From positions 1-42,666 of the forward strand of contig JABXHR010000123.1 in NCBI GenBank assembly GCA_013373515.1: a stretch of 42,666 nucleotides of DNA. Reading direction: 5' to 3'. This document shows, piece after piece, positions 17,595 through 27,840 of the stretch (the first letter of the stretch is position 1; each line of letters begins with the position of its first letter). The position numbers were made by a program, and so were the translations under genes. The DNA is from Gammaproteobacteria bacterium (GTDB lineage: Bacteria; Pseudomonadota; Gammaproteobacteria; JABXHR01). The notes below the pieces were generated by a model. It made no database searches. It saw only the letters and a list, made by a program, of their open reading frames with translations, and was not told where the DNA came from.

Positions 17595-18049
17595 AGCGCT
17601 AACACCATAAACACACTATGCGGGTCTTCAACATAATCTGCGAACGGCCCGCAGAGCACAAACCCACGACGCAAATACAATCGCCGCGCTGGCGCAAAGA
17701 ACTCTGCAGTTCCGGTTTCGAGATACAACCGCCCAATCCCCTCGCACTTGGCCACATCTATCAAATGATTCAGCATCGCCGTACCTGCTCCCTTGCCTCG
17801 CGCCAAGGCGCATGTTCGCATCGATTTGATCTCTGCAGCATCACCAGATAGTCGCTTGAGCGCACCACACCCCAGCACGACATCGCCATCCCGGGCAGTG
17901 AAAAAACTGACTCCCTCAGCATTTAGCGCCGACGCATCAAGCGCATGCACACTCTCAGCGGGCGCGGTCGCATGCATATCGTCCAGATGCGCTTGGCGCA
18001 GCGCAATCACTTGTGGCTGATCCAGCCCACCGGCTCTGATCTCGATCAT
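17591..18049 (-). CDS. GNAT-family N-acetyltransferase
   Basis: A 152-residue protein with the GNAT acetyl-CoA site, LARGKGAGTAMLNHLIDVAK (about 83-102), matching R/Q-x-x-G-x-G/A. LYLETGTAEFFAPARRLYLRRGF forms motif B. It resembles small acetyltransferases of the ElaA/YhbS type, but the substrate cannot be told. The start overlaps the stop of the TSUP gene by one base (TAATG), so the two are co-transcribed. Confidence 0.85.
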   Translation of the reverse strand: MIEIRAGGLDQPQVIALRQAHLDDMHATAPAESVHALDASALNAEGVSFFTARDGDVVLGCGALKRLSGDAAEIKSMRTCALARGKGAGTAMLNHLIDVAKCEGIGRLYLETGTAEFFAPARRLYLRRGFVLCGPFADYVEDPHSVFMVLAL

Positions 18050-18825
18050 TATCCAACCAACATTTTCAAGCTTACTGCCAGCAATAGTGCCACCAACAGC
18101 CCACGTGAGACCAGCTCAGGCAATCTGCTCACCAACATTGCCCCAGCGGTAATCCCCGGAATAGACCCCAGCAATAACCCTAGCAGCAACCCCCAATCGA
18201 CATTACCGCTAACAATGTGCACCAGCGACGCGACCACCGTTAGCGGCACCGCATAGGCGATATCTGTCGCCGCAAGACGCGATTGACTCAAGGTGGGATA
18301 AAGCCAGATCAACGCAGTCATACCAATCGCGCCTGCACCGATCGACGTCAACACCACCAGCATGGCAATCAACATCCCCACGACGCGGGTCTTCATTGCA
18401 AGCCAGTCTCGACTGAGCGCGTTAACCGGAGATGGATTCGCTTGGCGGCGGATGTAGGTTTGCCATAGCAAGATCAGCCCCGTTGCGCCAACCGTCACGC
18501 CAATCAGGGGCCTGAGCAAAGCATTGGCTTGCTCTGCATCGAGCACAGTCATCAAGACCACCCCGAAGACCAGCCCAAGCGCAGACCCTTCAAGCAGCCG
18601 ACGCAAAATCACACCATTAATATTACCCGAACGCCGATGCGCCCAAACGCCAGCAGACTTGGTGATTGCCGCAAAGCAAAGGTCTGTACCGACCGCCACC
18701 AAAGGGGGATATCCGAGCCAGAGGGTTAGAATCGGTGTCATCAGCGAGCCACCGCCGACCCCAGTCATCCCCACCATCACGCCCACCACTGCGCCAATCA
18801 AAATTAAGCTCAGCCAGTCCAACAC
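18049..18825 (-). CDS. TSUP-family (TauE/SafE) membrane transporter
   Basis: About 258 residues if it starts at the GTG at 18825 (VLDWLSLILIGAVVG); a TTG at 18891 would add 22 residues that look unlike a membrane N-terminus. The start is uncertain. The first repeat has the TSUP signature GMTGVGGGSLMTPIL, and the second half has SIGAGAIGMTALIWLYP. Seven or eight helices. TSUP proteins export sulfite, sulfonates or related anions in several bacteria; no substrate can be inferred here. Co-transcribed with the acetyltransferase. Confidence 0.85.
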   Translation of the reverse strand: MLDWLSLILIGAVVGVMVGMTGVGGGSLMTPILTLWLGYPPLVAVGTDLCFAAITKSAGVWAHRRSGNINGVILRRLLEGSALGLVFGVVLMTVLDAEQANALLRPLIGVTVGATGLILLWQTYIRRQANPSPVNALSRDWLAMKTRVVGMLIAMLVVLTSIGAGAIGMTALIWLYPTLSQSRLAATDIAYAVPLTVVASLVHIVSGNVDWGLLLGLLLGSIPGITAGAMLVSRLPELVSRGLLVALLLAVSLKMLVG

Positions 18826-18993
18826 AACCACCGAAATCAAAGGGTCCAATGGAAATGCACTCAAATGAAATTGGCGAGAATGTAGCCTCAAGCAGACACG
18901 GCGGCAAACAATTTATTCACTGACAGTGACGCTAAACACGCACCAAGAATTGCTACACTAGCGCTTTGTCACTTACGTCGCCTTGGAGAGACC

Positions 18994-20037
18994 ATGAAAA
19001 CCAAAAAACTCGGCCGCTCAGACTTAGAAGTCACACAGCTTTGCCTAGGTTCCATGACCTGGGGCAGCGTGCAAAATGATGAAGCCGATGGCCATACCCA
19101 AATCAGCCACGCCTTGGCCAATGGGATCAACTTTATGGACACCGCCGAGATGTATCCGGTCAACCCTGTCAGCGCAGAGACCTGCGGCAACACCGAAATC
19201 ATCATCGGTAATTGGTTCGCCAATAATGGTCAGCGCGATAAATGGATCGTGGCCACCAAAATTGCAGGCTACAACAAAGCCTTTATCCGCCCCGGCCAAA
19301 CCATCAACGAAAAAACCATCGTCGAAGCCGTCGAGGGCTCACTCAAACGCCTACAAACCGACTATATCGACTTGTACCAATTGCATTGGCCAGACCGCGG
19401 CTCATACCATTTTCGCCAGAATTGGTCATTCGACCCCACCGCTCAGCCGCGCGACCAAGCCCAAAACATGGAAGCCGTCCTTCGAGCTGCCGACCGATTG
19501 GTAAAAGAGGGCAAAGTCCGTTATCTTGGCCTATCAAATGAAAGCGCGTGGGGCACCGCAAAATGGCTCGAAGTCAGCGAAAAATTCGGCCTGCCACGTA
19601 TGCAAACCATCCAAAACGAATACTCTTTGCTCTGCCGACTTTACGACAACGACCTCGGTGAGTTATCACACCAAGAAGAAGTAGATTTGATCTGCTACTC
19701 CCCGCTGGCATGTGGGCTTTTGAGCGGCAAGTATGCCGATGGCACCATCCCCGCTGGCACACGTCGCAGCCTCAACGAAAACCTCAATGGCCGCATGACC
19801 GACAACGCGGTCAAAGCCATCGACGGCTACCTCGCCGTCGCCGCCAAATACGGACTCAACCCCACCCAAATGGCGCTGGCCTGGTGCATGCGCAGGCCAT
19901 TTATGGGTTCGGTGATCTTCGGGGCGACCAGCATCGCGCAGCTCGATGAAGTCATGGGCGCCGATAGCTTAGAGCTCAGCGACGAGGTAATGACCGAGAT
20001 CGCAGAAGTTCACAGAACTTATCCAATGCCTTATTGA
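18994..20037 (+). CDS. tas: Aldo/keto reductase, Tas-like
   Basis: A 347-residue NADPH-dependent oxidoreductase with a TIM-barrel fold. The N-terminus MKTKKLGRSDLEVTQLCLGSM, Asp and Tyr in FMDTAEMYPVNP, Lys in WIVATKIAG, and HWPD identify the family; Tas-like proteins have this length and the PVNPVSAETCGNTE insertion. The cofactor-binding GATS motif is near the C-terminus. The start follows GGAGAGACC. The physiological substrate is unknown. Monocistronic, convergent with the DUF418 gene. Confidence 0.88.
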   Translation: MKTKKLGRSDLEVTQLCLGSMTWGSVQNDEADGHTQISHALANGINFMDTAEMYPVNPVSAETCGNTEIIIGNWFANNGQRDKWIVATKIAGYNKAFIRPGQTINEKTIVEAVEGSLKRLQTDYIDLYQLHWPDRGSYHFRQNWSFDPTAQPRDQAQNMEAVLRAADRLVKEGKVRYLGLSNESAWGTAKWLEVSEKFGLPRMQTIQNEYSLLCRLYDNDLGELSHQEEVDLICYSPLACGLLSGKYADGTIPAGTRRSLNENLNGRMTDNAVKAIDGYLAVAAKYGLNPTQMALAWCMRRPFMGSVIFGATSIAQLDEVMGADSLELSDEVMTEIAEVHRTYPMPY

Positions 20038-20180
20038 TTTTTCGCGCAAATTTTGTGCTGGCGGCAACATCAAATGCGTGTCGCGAGCACTCTGCGTTCG
20101 CAGCAGATAATGACGGATCAAGAGGCTGTATTCTAACGACCCAAAAGTCGAAATATCGCAACACCCCAAGTGCCAAGCGA

Positions 20181-21260
20181 CTAACTTGCCAGCTTACGAA
20201 AGACCCACTCCAATGGGCCGGATCTAAAAAACTTAAGCCAAGCCACACTAAAACCCACGCCAAACAAACAAAATACCAGCGAGGCCAATAATGAGACCTC
20301 GATACTTTGCCCCTCTAAACGCCCCAGCACCTCAAGCACCCCCATCCCAAGGACAACATGTGCCACATACAAAGTCAGCGATAGCTGTCCTGTGACATAT
20401 AGCCACTGTGTGATTCGGCTCTGGGCGTAACGCTCTGACACCACCACACAGGCGACCAAAACGACAACCGCAGAACTGCTCGCAGATAACAGATACTGCG
20501 GCAGGGGCGGGATGATAGATGTTGACAACAAAAACGCGACCTCTTCACGATGGAGCACAGTGGTCGCACCCTGGCCCAATGAGTCGCGAAGAAAGTAAAA
20601 CATCACTTCGGTCACCACCAACACCCCCAACGACCATACCACTAAGCTCTTGCGGACAGGGGTCTGCGAGAAATCTAAACGCCCCAACCACATGCCAAAA
20701 GTCAAGAATGCAGCCCACGGGAACACGGGATGAAACCCATTAAACAAAATGTGCCGCACCATACCGTCAATTGACCAGAAATTTTGATACGTCAGCGTCT
20801 GCCAGTTCCAATTCTGACCGTAATCGAAAAGTAACATCAGCACAGGAAACAACAGCATTATCGCGGCTGAAACCCACAACAGCCCGCGATCGTTAACCGT
20901 AAATACCATCGTCGCAATGAGAAAATAAAACCCATAGAAATGTAGAATATCCGCTTCCCAAATCGGGACATAGGCCAGCCCCAGCACGATCAGTAGCAAG
21001 GCTCGCTTGACCAACAGCCAGCGCGCGCGTGCAATGACGGAAAGATCTGAGGAGACGCGTGCAGCATTGGTTAAAAAGGTAACGCCAACCCCAGCGAGAA
21101 TGACAAACAGCGCCGACGCTCGACCTTCAAATAACGCCGAAAATTGCACCAGCACAGCGCTGCCGGTGGTGGCTCCCATGGCAAGCTTAAAATTCACGAT
21201 CACCATTCCAAAAATCGCGAGCGCACGGGCAACATCAAAACCAATCGTCCGTTGTTTCAT
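20181..21260 (-). CDS. DUF418 family membrane protein (YeiB-like)
   Basis: A 359-residue polytopic protein of about ten helices. It begins RTIGFDVARALAIFGMVIVNF, the N-terminal signature of YeiB-like acyltransferase-related membrane proteins, with SALFEGRASALFVILAGVG following. It ends in the DUF418 motif RSGPLEWVFRKL. Function unknown, though the N-terminal half is related to membrane acyltransferases. It stands alone on the minus strand; promoter probably in 21261-21580. Confidence 0.82.
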   Translation of the reverse strand: MKQRTIGFDVARALAIFGMVIVNFKLAMGATTGSAVLVQFSALFEGRASALFVILAGVGVTFLTNAARVSSDLSVIARARWLLVKRALLLIVLGLAYVPIWEADILHFYGFYFLIATMVFTVNDRGLLWVSAAIMLLFPVLMLLFDYGQNWNWQTLTYQNFWSIDGMVRHILFNGFHPVFPWAAFLTFGMWLGRLDFSQTPVRKSLVVWSLGVLVVTEVMFYFLRDSLGQGATTVLHREEVAFLLSTSIIPPLPQYLLSASSSAVVVLVACVVVSERYAQSRITQWLYVTGQLSLTLYVAHVVLGMGVLEVLGRLEGQSIEVSLLASLVFCLFGVGFSVAWLKFFRSGPLEWVFRKLAS

Positions 21261-21580
21261 CGTAATCCCAAGGTAGGAAAAATATTAGTAGACAGTGCTT
21301 CAGTAACGGCTCAATCTTTGGGGGCTCAGTGCTGGTGTGTCTGCGTGGCGACACAGTTGAGGTTGTGTGTCACCTTTGCAAGTTGAGCCTGAACCTGCCT
21401 TTCGAAGCATAAAGCACTCCACCCAAAAAGTTCAGCTCATTTGCAAGGAACCAGAAGTTTAGGCAGTTAACTTAGCGTGTATCTCTGAGACCTTTTCTTC
21501 AAGTGTGTGTCGTGTGAGCAAGTCAGCGACTGCCAGACTCAAACCCATGGAGCAGATAGGACAGCCCCCTTAAAATGAGG
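21261..21580. other. Intergenic region upstream of the DUF418 gene
   Basis: 320 bases between the 5' end of the DUF418 gene and the 3' end of the YegD-like gene. I see no coding frame with supporting features, no clear intrinsic terminator with a T-run, and no RNA motif I recognise. The AGGCTAGCCT palindrome near 21581-21590 overlaps the stop of the YegD-like gene and has no loop, so it is not a convincing terminator. Confidence 0.5.
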
Positions 21581-22804
21581 CTAGCCTGCGCTGTAGGCCA
21601 AGCCTTCAACCACAGCAGCAAACACGTTATGACTTTGCGTCTTGGCCGCAGGAAAATGCTGACCAACCTGTCGCTGCACCATATCCATCAAGCTTGAACC
21701 GCCCACTAATAAAACATCAGAAACATCGGGATGCTCCTTAGCAATCGCAGCCAACACTTTTTGCATGCGCCGCTCACAACTGGCCAGCGACTCGGACAGC
21801 TGTCGATAGCTGAGGCCGATATTCAGGTCCGCCTCGATCAGTGAAAGATCAATTGAGGAGGCAGCATCCGGAACGTTGGCCTTAATTTTGGCGGCTTCCA
21901 CTTGGGCGGCGATGTCGTGGCCGAGCTCTTCTTCCAGCACGCATTGTAATCTAGCGAGTTTGTGCGGCTCGGTGGCCATGGCATGCCAATCGTCGACTTC
22001 AGCGCGAGTTTGGGCGTTGTACAGCTGCGGGATGCGCTCCCAAGTGGCGAGTTCGACAAATAGCGAGGCTGGCATCGGGAGCTCACCCTCAACCATGGCA
22101 CGCTTTAGCGTGCTGCCATGGCCCAGCTCGGGCATCACGTGATTGAGGCTCAGCTCACGGTCAAAATCAGTGCCGCCCAGACGGATACCCTCGGAAAGGT
22201 GGATATCGATCTCGCCATTTTGCACCTTAAACACAGTGAAATCGGAGGTGCCGCCCCCGATATCCACCACCAATCCCTTGCCACTGAGTAGGATGTCTTG
22301 CTGGACGCAGCGAGCCGCTGCTTCGGGCTCGGGCAAGAAATCAACAGATTCAAAGCCCGCATGAAGATAGCAAGCGACAAGATCGTCTGCGGCCGCTGCA
22401 TTGCGTGCATCGTCGTCTGAGTGAAACTTCACGGGTCGGCCCGAGAGCGCTCGGGTAATCGGCTGGCCGAGTTGCGACTCGGCCTCGCGGCGCACAAACG
22501 CCAACAGGTTGCCAATAATGTCGACGAAGGTCATGGGCCGGCCGTTGAGAATGCGCGTTTCGTGCATCAGCGGCGTACCGAGCACGCTTTTGAGGGCTTT
22601 CATATAGCGCCCGGCTTCGCCGTCCAGCATCATTCGGTTGGCCGTGTTGCCGTAGTGCACTTTGCGATTTAGAGCGTCGAAAAACACCGTGGTGGGCATA
22701 CTGGCATCGCCGCCCAAAATAATGGGCTTTGGCACACTCGACTCAAGCACCGCTGCAGCGGTATTCGAGGTGCCAAAATCGACGGCGAGGACAGGGCTCG
22801 CCAC
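21581..22804 (-). CDS. yegD: Hsp70-family protein, YegD-like
   Basis: A 407-residue actin-fold ATPase. The phosphate 1 motif is VLAVDFGTSNTAAAV (residues 5-19), phosphate 2 is VVDIGGGTSDF, and the adenosine motif is VLLVGGSSLM; all present. The C-terminal substrate-binding domain of DnaK is absent, as in YegD. The start is a GTG sharing one base with the stop of the M48 protease gene (TAGTG), so the two are translated together. Role unknown. Confidence 0.88.
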   Translation of the reverse strand: MASPVLAVDFGTSNTAAAVLESSVPKPIILGGDASMPTTVFFDALNRKVHYGNTANRMMLDGEAGRYMKALKSVLGTPLMHETRILNGRPMTFVDIIGNLLAFVRREAESQLGQPITRALSGRPVKFHSDDDARNAAAADDLVACYLHAGFESVDFLPEPEAAARCVQQDILLSGKGLVVDIGGGTSDFTVFKVQNGEIDIHLSEGIRLGGTDFDRELSLNHVMPELGHGSTLKRAMVEGELPMPASLFVELATWERIPQLYNAQTRAEVDDWHAMATEPHKLARLQCVLEEELGHDIAAQVEAAKIKANVPDAASSIDLSLIEADLNIGLSYRQLSESLASCERRMQKVLAAIAKEHPDVSDVLLVGGSSLMDMVQRQVGQHFPAAKTQSHNVFAAVVEGLAYSAG

Positions 22805-23526
22805 TAGCGCAGCGCGTCGATTCGCGCTTGGGATGATGGATGCGAGCTCAAGAATCCGCCACCTGTGTCACCGTCTGCTAGGAGCACCATCAACGACTGA
22901 CGCATGGCATCTGGGTTGACGCCGCGCTCGCGCAAAAACGCCACCGCAAATCGATCAGAGGCCAGCTCATCCTGCTGTGAAAAACGCGCATTCAGGGCCA
23001 CTTCGCTCAGCTCGCCGACCATGCCTGCCGCCAGCGCGCCAGACTCTGTGCTGGCAATGGCTTGGCGCACCCCGCGCGCCAACATGGCTTTGCGCATTTG
23101 TTGATAAGAATGTTCTTGGACAACATGGCCGATTTCATGGCCAATGACCGCGAGCACTTGGTCATCGCTCATTCGATCCATTAAGCCGGTGTGCACCCGT
23201 ACCGAGCCATCCGGCGTCGCAAAGGCATTGATCGAATCATCGATATACACCGCAAAATTCAATGCCAAACCTTGGTACTGATCCAAGCCTTGGGTCAATC
23301 GCGCCAAGCGCTGTGCATAGCGAGTACCGGCGGGGGCAATCCGCGCCTGTCGATCAAGTTGGCGTACCGCCATTTTGGATTGCGCTTGCACTTGCGCTTT
23401 GTCGAGCGTGGCCGCTTCAAGTACCGATCCGGCACCGGCGACGAAGGCATTGTTAAGATCAGTGGTGCTGCAACCGGATGCGGCATACAACGCCGCGCCA
23501 CAGATCATTGTCGACCAAATCTTCAT
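22804..23526 (-). CDS. M48-family metalloprotease, lipoprotein
   Basis: About 240 residues from the ATG at 23526, which has GGAG five bases upstream. The N-terminus is a lipoprotein signal (MKIWSTMICGAALYAASGC), with Cys19 the expected lipidated residue. A longer frame upstream would destroy the signal. The zinc site is HEIGH in VIGHEIGHVVQEHS, with the downstream Glu in QQDELASDRFAV. Related to YcaL/LoiP outer-membrane-facing proteases. A terminator-like hairpin sits just before its ribosome site. Confidence 0.88.
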   Translation of the reverse strand: MKIWSTMICGAALYAASGCSTTDLNNAFVAGAGSVLEAATLDKAQVQAQSKMAVRQLDRQARIAPAGTRYAQRLARLTQGLDQYQGLALNFAVYIDDSINAFATPDGSVRVHTGLMDRMSDDQVLAVIGHEIGHVVQEHSYQQMRKAMLARGVRQAIASTESGALAAGMVGELSEVALNARFSQQDELASDRFAVAFLRERGVNPDAMRQSLMVLLADGDTGGGFLSSHPSSQARIDALR

Positions 23527-23540
23527 ACGATCTCCATTAG

Positions 23541-23562
23541 AAAAGCGGGCCTTGGCCCGCTT
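23541..23562 (-). terminator. Intrinsic terminator after the 97-residue membrane protein gene
   Basis: On the minus strand a 9-base GC-rich stem, AAGCGGGCC with GGCCCGCTT separated by two bases, runs into a TTTT tract. It follows the stop at 23576 by about 14 bases. Its T-tract is only about 6 bases before the Shine-Dalgarno of the M48 gene. Confidence 0.8.
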
Positions 23563-23575
23563 GAATGGGGTTATT

Positions 23576-23869
23576 TTAACGCCGACGTCTGAACTGATAG
23601 CGAATATTGCTACTGCGCCCAGTGAGGATGTTGAAGCCGACAATCAAAAACGCGATGGCAATCAAGCCGCCGATGATCGCCAGCCCGATAAACGACAGCG
23701 GCAGCACCACAAAAATGACAATCGCCGTCGCAACGACCGCCATCACGGCGATCTTAAGCTTTTGCTTCCAGCTTGGCACCGTACGACCGGCACGTTCCTC
23801 GTAGACCACTTCGCCATCTTCGATGATGACGGTGGTGCGCTTGGTTTCGTTTGGGTCGTGTTGCTGCAT
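23576..23869 (-). CDS. Small two-helix membrane protein of unknown function
   Basis: A 97-residue protein; family not recognised. A polar N-terminus (about 1-36, TTVIIEDGEVVYEER) is followed by two adjacent hydrophobic helices (about 38-58 and 60-82) and a very basic tail ending YQFRRRR, so both ends probably face the cytoplasm. It starts 10 bases after the leuS stop, so it is likely the last gene of the leuS transcript, and is followed by an intrinsic terminator. Confidence 0.7.
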   Translation of the reverse strand: MQQHDPNETKRTTVIIEDGEVVYEERAGRTVPSWKQKLKIAVMAVVATAIVIFVVLPLSFIGLAIIGGLIAIAFLIVGFNILTGRSSNIRYQFRRRR

Positions 23870-23878
23870 AACGCCTCT

Positions 23879-26458
23879 CTATTTGACGACGAGGTTCACG
23901 AGCTTGCCCGGAACCACGATCTCTTTGACCAAATTGCCGTCCTCAAGAAACTTGGCAATGGCAGGATTGGCTTTGGCAGTGGCGAGTACAGATGCTTTAT
24001 CCGCGTCGGCGGCCACGTCGATTTTGCCGCGCAACTTGCCGTTGACTTGCACCACGATCTCCAAGCTATCGCGGGCCAACGCAGACTCGTCGACTGAGGG
24101 CCAAGTGGCCTCGGCAATAATGCCGTCATTGCCCAAAATTCCCCAAAGCACATGACAAATATGCGGGGTTATGGGCGACAACATCAACAGCAACATACGT
24201 AAAACTTCGTGCGCCACAGCTTTGCGGTTGTCATTGCTAAGCTCAAATTTTTGCAGATCGTTGCTCACTTCCATCAATGCGGCGATGGCGGTGTTAAACG
24301 CATAGCGACGACAATAGTCATCAGTCACTTTGCCCAGCGCTTCGTGTGCTTTGCGACGCAAATCCTTGCTCTCTTTGTCGAGTTTGGCGGCATCCACCGC
24401 AAAGGCAGGCTCAGTGGCCAGCTCGACCGCTTGACGCCACAAACGGCGCAAGAAACGCTGCATGCCTTCGACACCAGACTCACGCCACTCCAGCGATTGC
24501 TCCGGCGGCGAGCCAAACATCGAGAACAAGCGCACGGTGTCCGCGCCAAACTTGCCAATCATGTCGTTGGGATCAACGCCATTGTTTTTGGATTTGGACA
24601 TCTTCTCGATATTGCCGACGGTGACAGGCTGACCGTCGGCGGTGAGCTTGGCACCCACGATGCGACCGCGCTCGTCGTGTTCGACTTCGACTTCGGTGGG
24701 GTAGAAGTATTTCTTGCGGCCATCCACTTCACGATAAAAGGTCTCAGAGACCACCATGCCTTGGGTGAGCAGATTGGTGCAAGGCTCGTCGCTGGTCACC
24801 AAGCCGATATCGCGCATCAGCTTGTGGAAGAAGCGGAAGTACAACAAGTGCATTACCGCGTGCTCAATACCACCAATGTATTGATCGACCGGCAGCCAAT
24901 AGTTGGCGCGATCGTCGAGCATACCGTCGGCATCGGGACAGCAATAGCGCGCGTAATACCAAGAGCTTTCAAAGAAGGTATCGAAGGTATCGGTTTCGCG
25001 CTTGGCTAGGCGGCCATCCGGGAAAGTGGTCGCCGCGAAGGTATCGCTGGTCTTTAGGGGGGAGACCACACCTGTAAACTCGGCGTCTTCTGGCAATATA
25101 ACCGGCAGATCACTTTCGGCCACTGGGAATGGATTGCCCGCGTCATCGTAAATAATCGGGATTGGGCAGCCCCAATAACGCTGACGCGAGACCAACCAAT
25201 CGCGCAGACGGTAATTCACCTTGCGCTCACCGCCAGCGTTGGCTTCTAAGTAGGTGGCAATCGCATCAAAAGCAGCATTGAAATCGAGGCCATCAAACTG
25301 CCCAGAATTCACAAGCTTGGTCGCGCCGCCTTTGGCCAGATAGGCCTCTTCGTCCAGGGTGACTGGCGATTCAGTGGAGTCGACGACCTGAACGATCTCG
25401 ATACCGTATTTTTTGGCAAAATCGTAGTCGCGCTGATCGTGCCCCGGCACGCCCATGACCGCGCCGCCACCGTAGGTGATCAACACATAGTTACCGACCC
25501 ACACCGGCACTTCTTCGCCAGTGACCGGATGAATCACTTTCAGGCCGGTATCCATGCCCTTCTTTTCCATGGTTTCCACCACGGCTTCTGAGGTACCGCT
25601 GCGCTTACATTCCTCACAGAATGCAGCGAGCGCTGGGTTGTTTGCTGCAGCTTGAGATGCCAATGGATGCTCGGCAGCCACGGCCATAAAGGTCACACCC
25701 ATCACGGTATCGGGGCGAGTGGTATATACACGCACCTTGGCATCGCTACCTGCAACCGCCCAATCAAATTCCACGCCTTCGGAGCGGCCAATCCAATTGC
25801 GCTGCATGGTTTTGACCGACTCAGGCCAACCGTCTAGGTTGTCGATTTCGTTGAGTAGCTCTTCGGCGTAGTCGGTGATTTTAAGATACCACTGTGGAAT
25901 CTCACGGCGTTCGACCGGCGTCCTACAGCGCCAGCAGCAGCCTTCTTCGACTTGCTCGTTGGCAAGCACGGTTTGGTCCACTTCACACCAATTGACGAAG
26001 CCACCCTTTTTGTAGGCGATGCCCTTTTCCACCAGCTTGGTAAAAAACCACTGCTCCCAGCGATAGTAATCGGGGCGGCATGTCGTGACTTCCCGCGTCC
26101 AATCGTAAGCAAACCCGAGCTGCTGAAGCTGGGATTTCATGTTGGCGATATTGGAATAAGTCCATTTGGCCGGATGCACGCCTCGGTCTATGGCGGCGTT
26201 TTCTGCAGGCATACCGAATGCATCCCACCCCATGGGCTGCATGACGTTAAAGCCCTGCATTTTTTTGAAGCGAGAGATCACATCGCCAATGGTGTAGTTG
26301 CGAACATGGCCCATATGCAGTGCGCCACTTGGGTAAGGCAGCATCGACATGCAGAAATATTTGGGTTTATTGGGGTCTTCGGTGACAACAAAGGTATTGT
26401 TGTCGGCCCAATGTGCCTGGGCTTCGCGTTCTACTTGCTCAAAATCGTAATGTTGCAT
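23879..26458 (-). CDS. leuS: Leucyl-tRNA synthetase
   Basis: A class I synthetase of about 859 residues, starting at [12 protein letters not shown]; a TTG four codons earlier is less likely. The HIGH-like motif is [14 protein letters not shown], and the KMSKS loop is [13 protein letters not shown]. The editing domain (about 225-415) and the LeuRS-specific insertion before KMSKS are present, and the length is normal for bacteria. It charges tRNA-Leu. A small hairpin lies between pepP and leuS. Confidence 0.97.
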   Translation of the reverse strand: MQHYDFEQVEREAQAHWADNNTFVVTEDPNKPKYFCMSMLPYPSGALHMGHVRNYTIGDVISRFKKMQGFNVMQPMGWDAFGMPAENAAIDRGVHPAKWTYSNIANMKSQLQQLGFAYDWTREVTTCRPDYYRWEQWFFTKLVEKGIAYKKGGFVNWCEVDQTVLANEQVEEGCCWRCRTPVERREIPQWYLKITDYAEELLNEIDNLDGWPESVKTMQRNWIGRSEGVEFDWAVAGSDAKVRVYTTRPDTVMGVTFMAVAAEHPLASQAAANNPALAAFCEECKRSGTSEAVVETMEKKGMDTGLKVIHPVTGEEVPVWVGNYVLITYGGGAVMGVPGHDQRDYDFAKKYGIEIVQVVDSTESPVTLDEEAYLAKGGATKLVNSGQFDGLDFNAAFDAIATYLEANAGGERKVNYRLRDWLVSRQRYWGCPIPIIYDDAGNPFPVAESDLPVILPEDAEFTGVVSPLKTSDTFAATTFPDGRLAKRETDTFDTFFESSWYYARYCCPDADGMLDDRANYWLPVDQYIGGIEHAVMHLLYFRFFHKLMRDIGLVTSDEPCTNLLTQGMVVSETFYREVDGRKKYFYPTEVEVEHDERGRIVGAKLTADGQPVTVGNIEKMSKSKNNGVDPNDMIGKFGADTVRLFSMFGSPPEQSLEWRESGVEGMQRFLRRLWRQAVELATEPAFAVDAAKLDKESKDLRRKAHEALGKVTDDYCRRYAFNTAIAALMEVSNDLQKFELSNDNRKAVAHEVLRMLLLMLSPITPHICHVLWGILGNDGIIAEATWPSVDESALARDSLEIVVQVNGKLRGKIDVAADADKASVLATAKANPAIAKFLEDGNLVKEIVVPGKLVNLVVK

Positions 26459-26460
26459 TG

Positions 26461-26501
26461 TGAGTTCCAACTCAAGATCCGCCTATGATAGCAAGGCGGA
26501 T
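26461..26501 (-). other. Two dyads in the pepP-leuS junction
   Basis: On the minus strand, ATCCGCC and GGCGGAT (26477-26501) can pair across an 11-base loop. TGAGTT and AACTCA (26461-26474) form a second tight dyad just before the leuS start and over its ribosome site. Neither has a T-run, so this is not a clear terminator; a translational role is possible. Confidence 0.35.
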
Positions 26502-26511
26502 GGGGTGTGGG

Positions 26512-27840
26512 CTATTTGCGATCGGCGTCCTGGCCGACGATGGCCTCGATATCGGCCACTGATTTGACGCAGTCTGCGGTGAGATTTTCAATGCCATTGG
26601 GCAGGATATGGATATTGTCCTCAATACGCACACCGGTGTTTCTAAAGCCTTCGGGCACATCGACACCGTCATCGATATACAAACCGGGCTCAATGGTCAG
26701 CACCATCCCTGGGGCCAGCGCCCTTGATTGACCGTCGAGCTTGTATTCGCCCACATCGTGGGTGTCAAGTCCAAGCCAATGCCCGAGGCTATGCATATAA
26801 AAACGCCGATAAGCTTGCGATTCGATCAAATCGTCAACCTTGCCTTTGAGCAGCTTCAGATCGACCAAGCCCTCGGTAAGCACTTTTACCGCTAACTCAT
26901 TGAGTACTTGGAAGGTTTGCCCTGCATGCGTAGCCTCAATGGCCGCTTCATTGGCTGCCAACACCACTTCGTACAGCGCTTTTTGCTCGCCGGTGAATTT
27001 GCCGTTAATCGGGTAGGTGCGGGTAATATCCGAGGCGTAACACTGAAATTCAGCACCCGCGTCAACCAGCACCATATCGCCATCATGCAGCAGCTGGTTG
27101 TTCTCGATGTAGTGCAAAATGCAGGCGTTCTTGCCGCCGCCAATGATGGAGGTATAAGGCTCTTCGCAATTGGCATAGGCCAGCTCATAAGCCAACTCTG
27201 CACCGAGCTGATACTCCATCATGCCGGGGCGAACTTTCTGCATCATACGGGTTTGCGCCCGCACGGCCACACGCGCAGCTGCGCGCATCAGCTCAAGCTC
27301 ATGCGCTGATTTGAGCAGGCGCATCTCATGCAATAGGGTCGATAGCGCCACAAACTCGCTCGGCGGCAATGCACCGGTGCGGGTGCGGGCGCGTATGCGG
27401 TTCACCCAACCCATCAAGCGCTGATCAAACTCAAAGTCGTCGCCCAATGCCGAGTAGACCTTGTCACGACCTTCGATCAGGCCAGGCAGGATGTCGTCGA
27501 TATCGTCGATAGGAAAGGCATCGTCGGCGCCCACCCACTCACCGGCACGCTCGACGCCCATGATCACGCCGTCCCATCGCTCCCGATCGGGGTCGCGGTC
27601 GCGGCAGAACAAAATAAACTCGCCCGCCGCACGACCCGGCGCCACCACCATCACGGCATTGTGCTCATTAAACCCAGTGAGATAGAAGAAATCGCTGTTC
27701 TGGCGGTAGCGATGGTGACCATCGCCGTTGCGCTTGACCTGCGGCGCAGCGGCCACAATGGCAATGCTGTCTTCACCGATCAAATCGGCCAGCTGACGGC
27801 GGCGCGCGGCCGTCTCATGTTTGTGCAATGCGTCCAGCAT
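26512..27840 (-). CDS. pepP: Xaa-Pro aminopeptidase P
   Basis: A 442-residue metallopeptidase removing an N-terminal residue ahead of proline. The N-terminal domain contains RQNSDFFYLTGF. The pita-bread catalytic domain shows metal ligands in LVDAGAEFQCYASDITRTYP, HSLGHWLGLDTHD, TIEPGLY and VRIEDNI. The ATG at 27840 shares its A with the ygfB stop (TGATG), the usual ygfB-pepP coupling. In many relatives ubiH follows; here leuS does. Confidence 0.95.
   Translation of the reverse strand: MLDALHKHETAARRRQLADLIGEDSIAIVAAAPQVKRNGDGHHRYRQNSDFFYLTGFNEHNAVMVVAPGRAAGEFILFCRDRDPDRERWDGVIMGVERAGEWVGADDAFPIDDIDDILPGLIEGRDKVYSALGDDFEFDQRLMGWVNRIRARTRTGALPPSEFVALSTLLHEMRLLKSAHELELMRAAARVAVRAQTRMMQKVRPGMMEYQLGAELAYELAYANCEEPYTSIIGGGKNACILHYIENNQLLHDGDMVLVDAGAEFQCYASDITRTYPINGKFTGEQKALYEVVLAANEAAIEATHAGQTFQVLNELAVKVLTEGLVDLKLLKGKVDDLIESQAYRRFYMHSLGHWLGLDTHDVGEYKLDGQSRALAPGMVLTIEPGLYIDDGVDVPEGFRNTGVRIEDNIHILPNGIENLTADCVKSVADIEAIVGQDADRK

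Noticed and set aside
18826-18891. Upstream TTG start for the TSUP carrier
   Set aside because: The added 22 residues are not like a membrane N-terminus and no good ribosome site precedes the TTG; kept only as an alternative.
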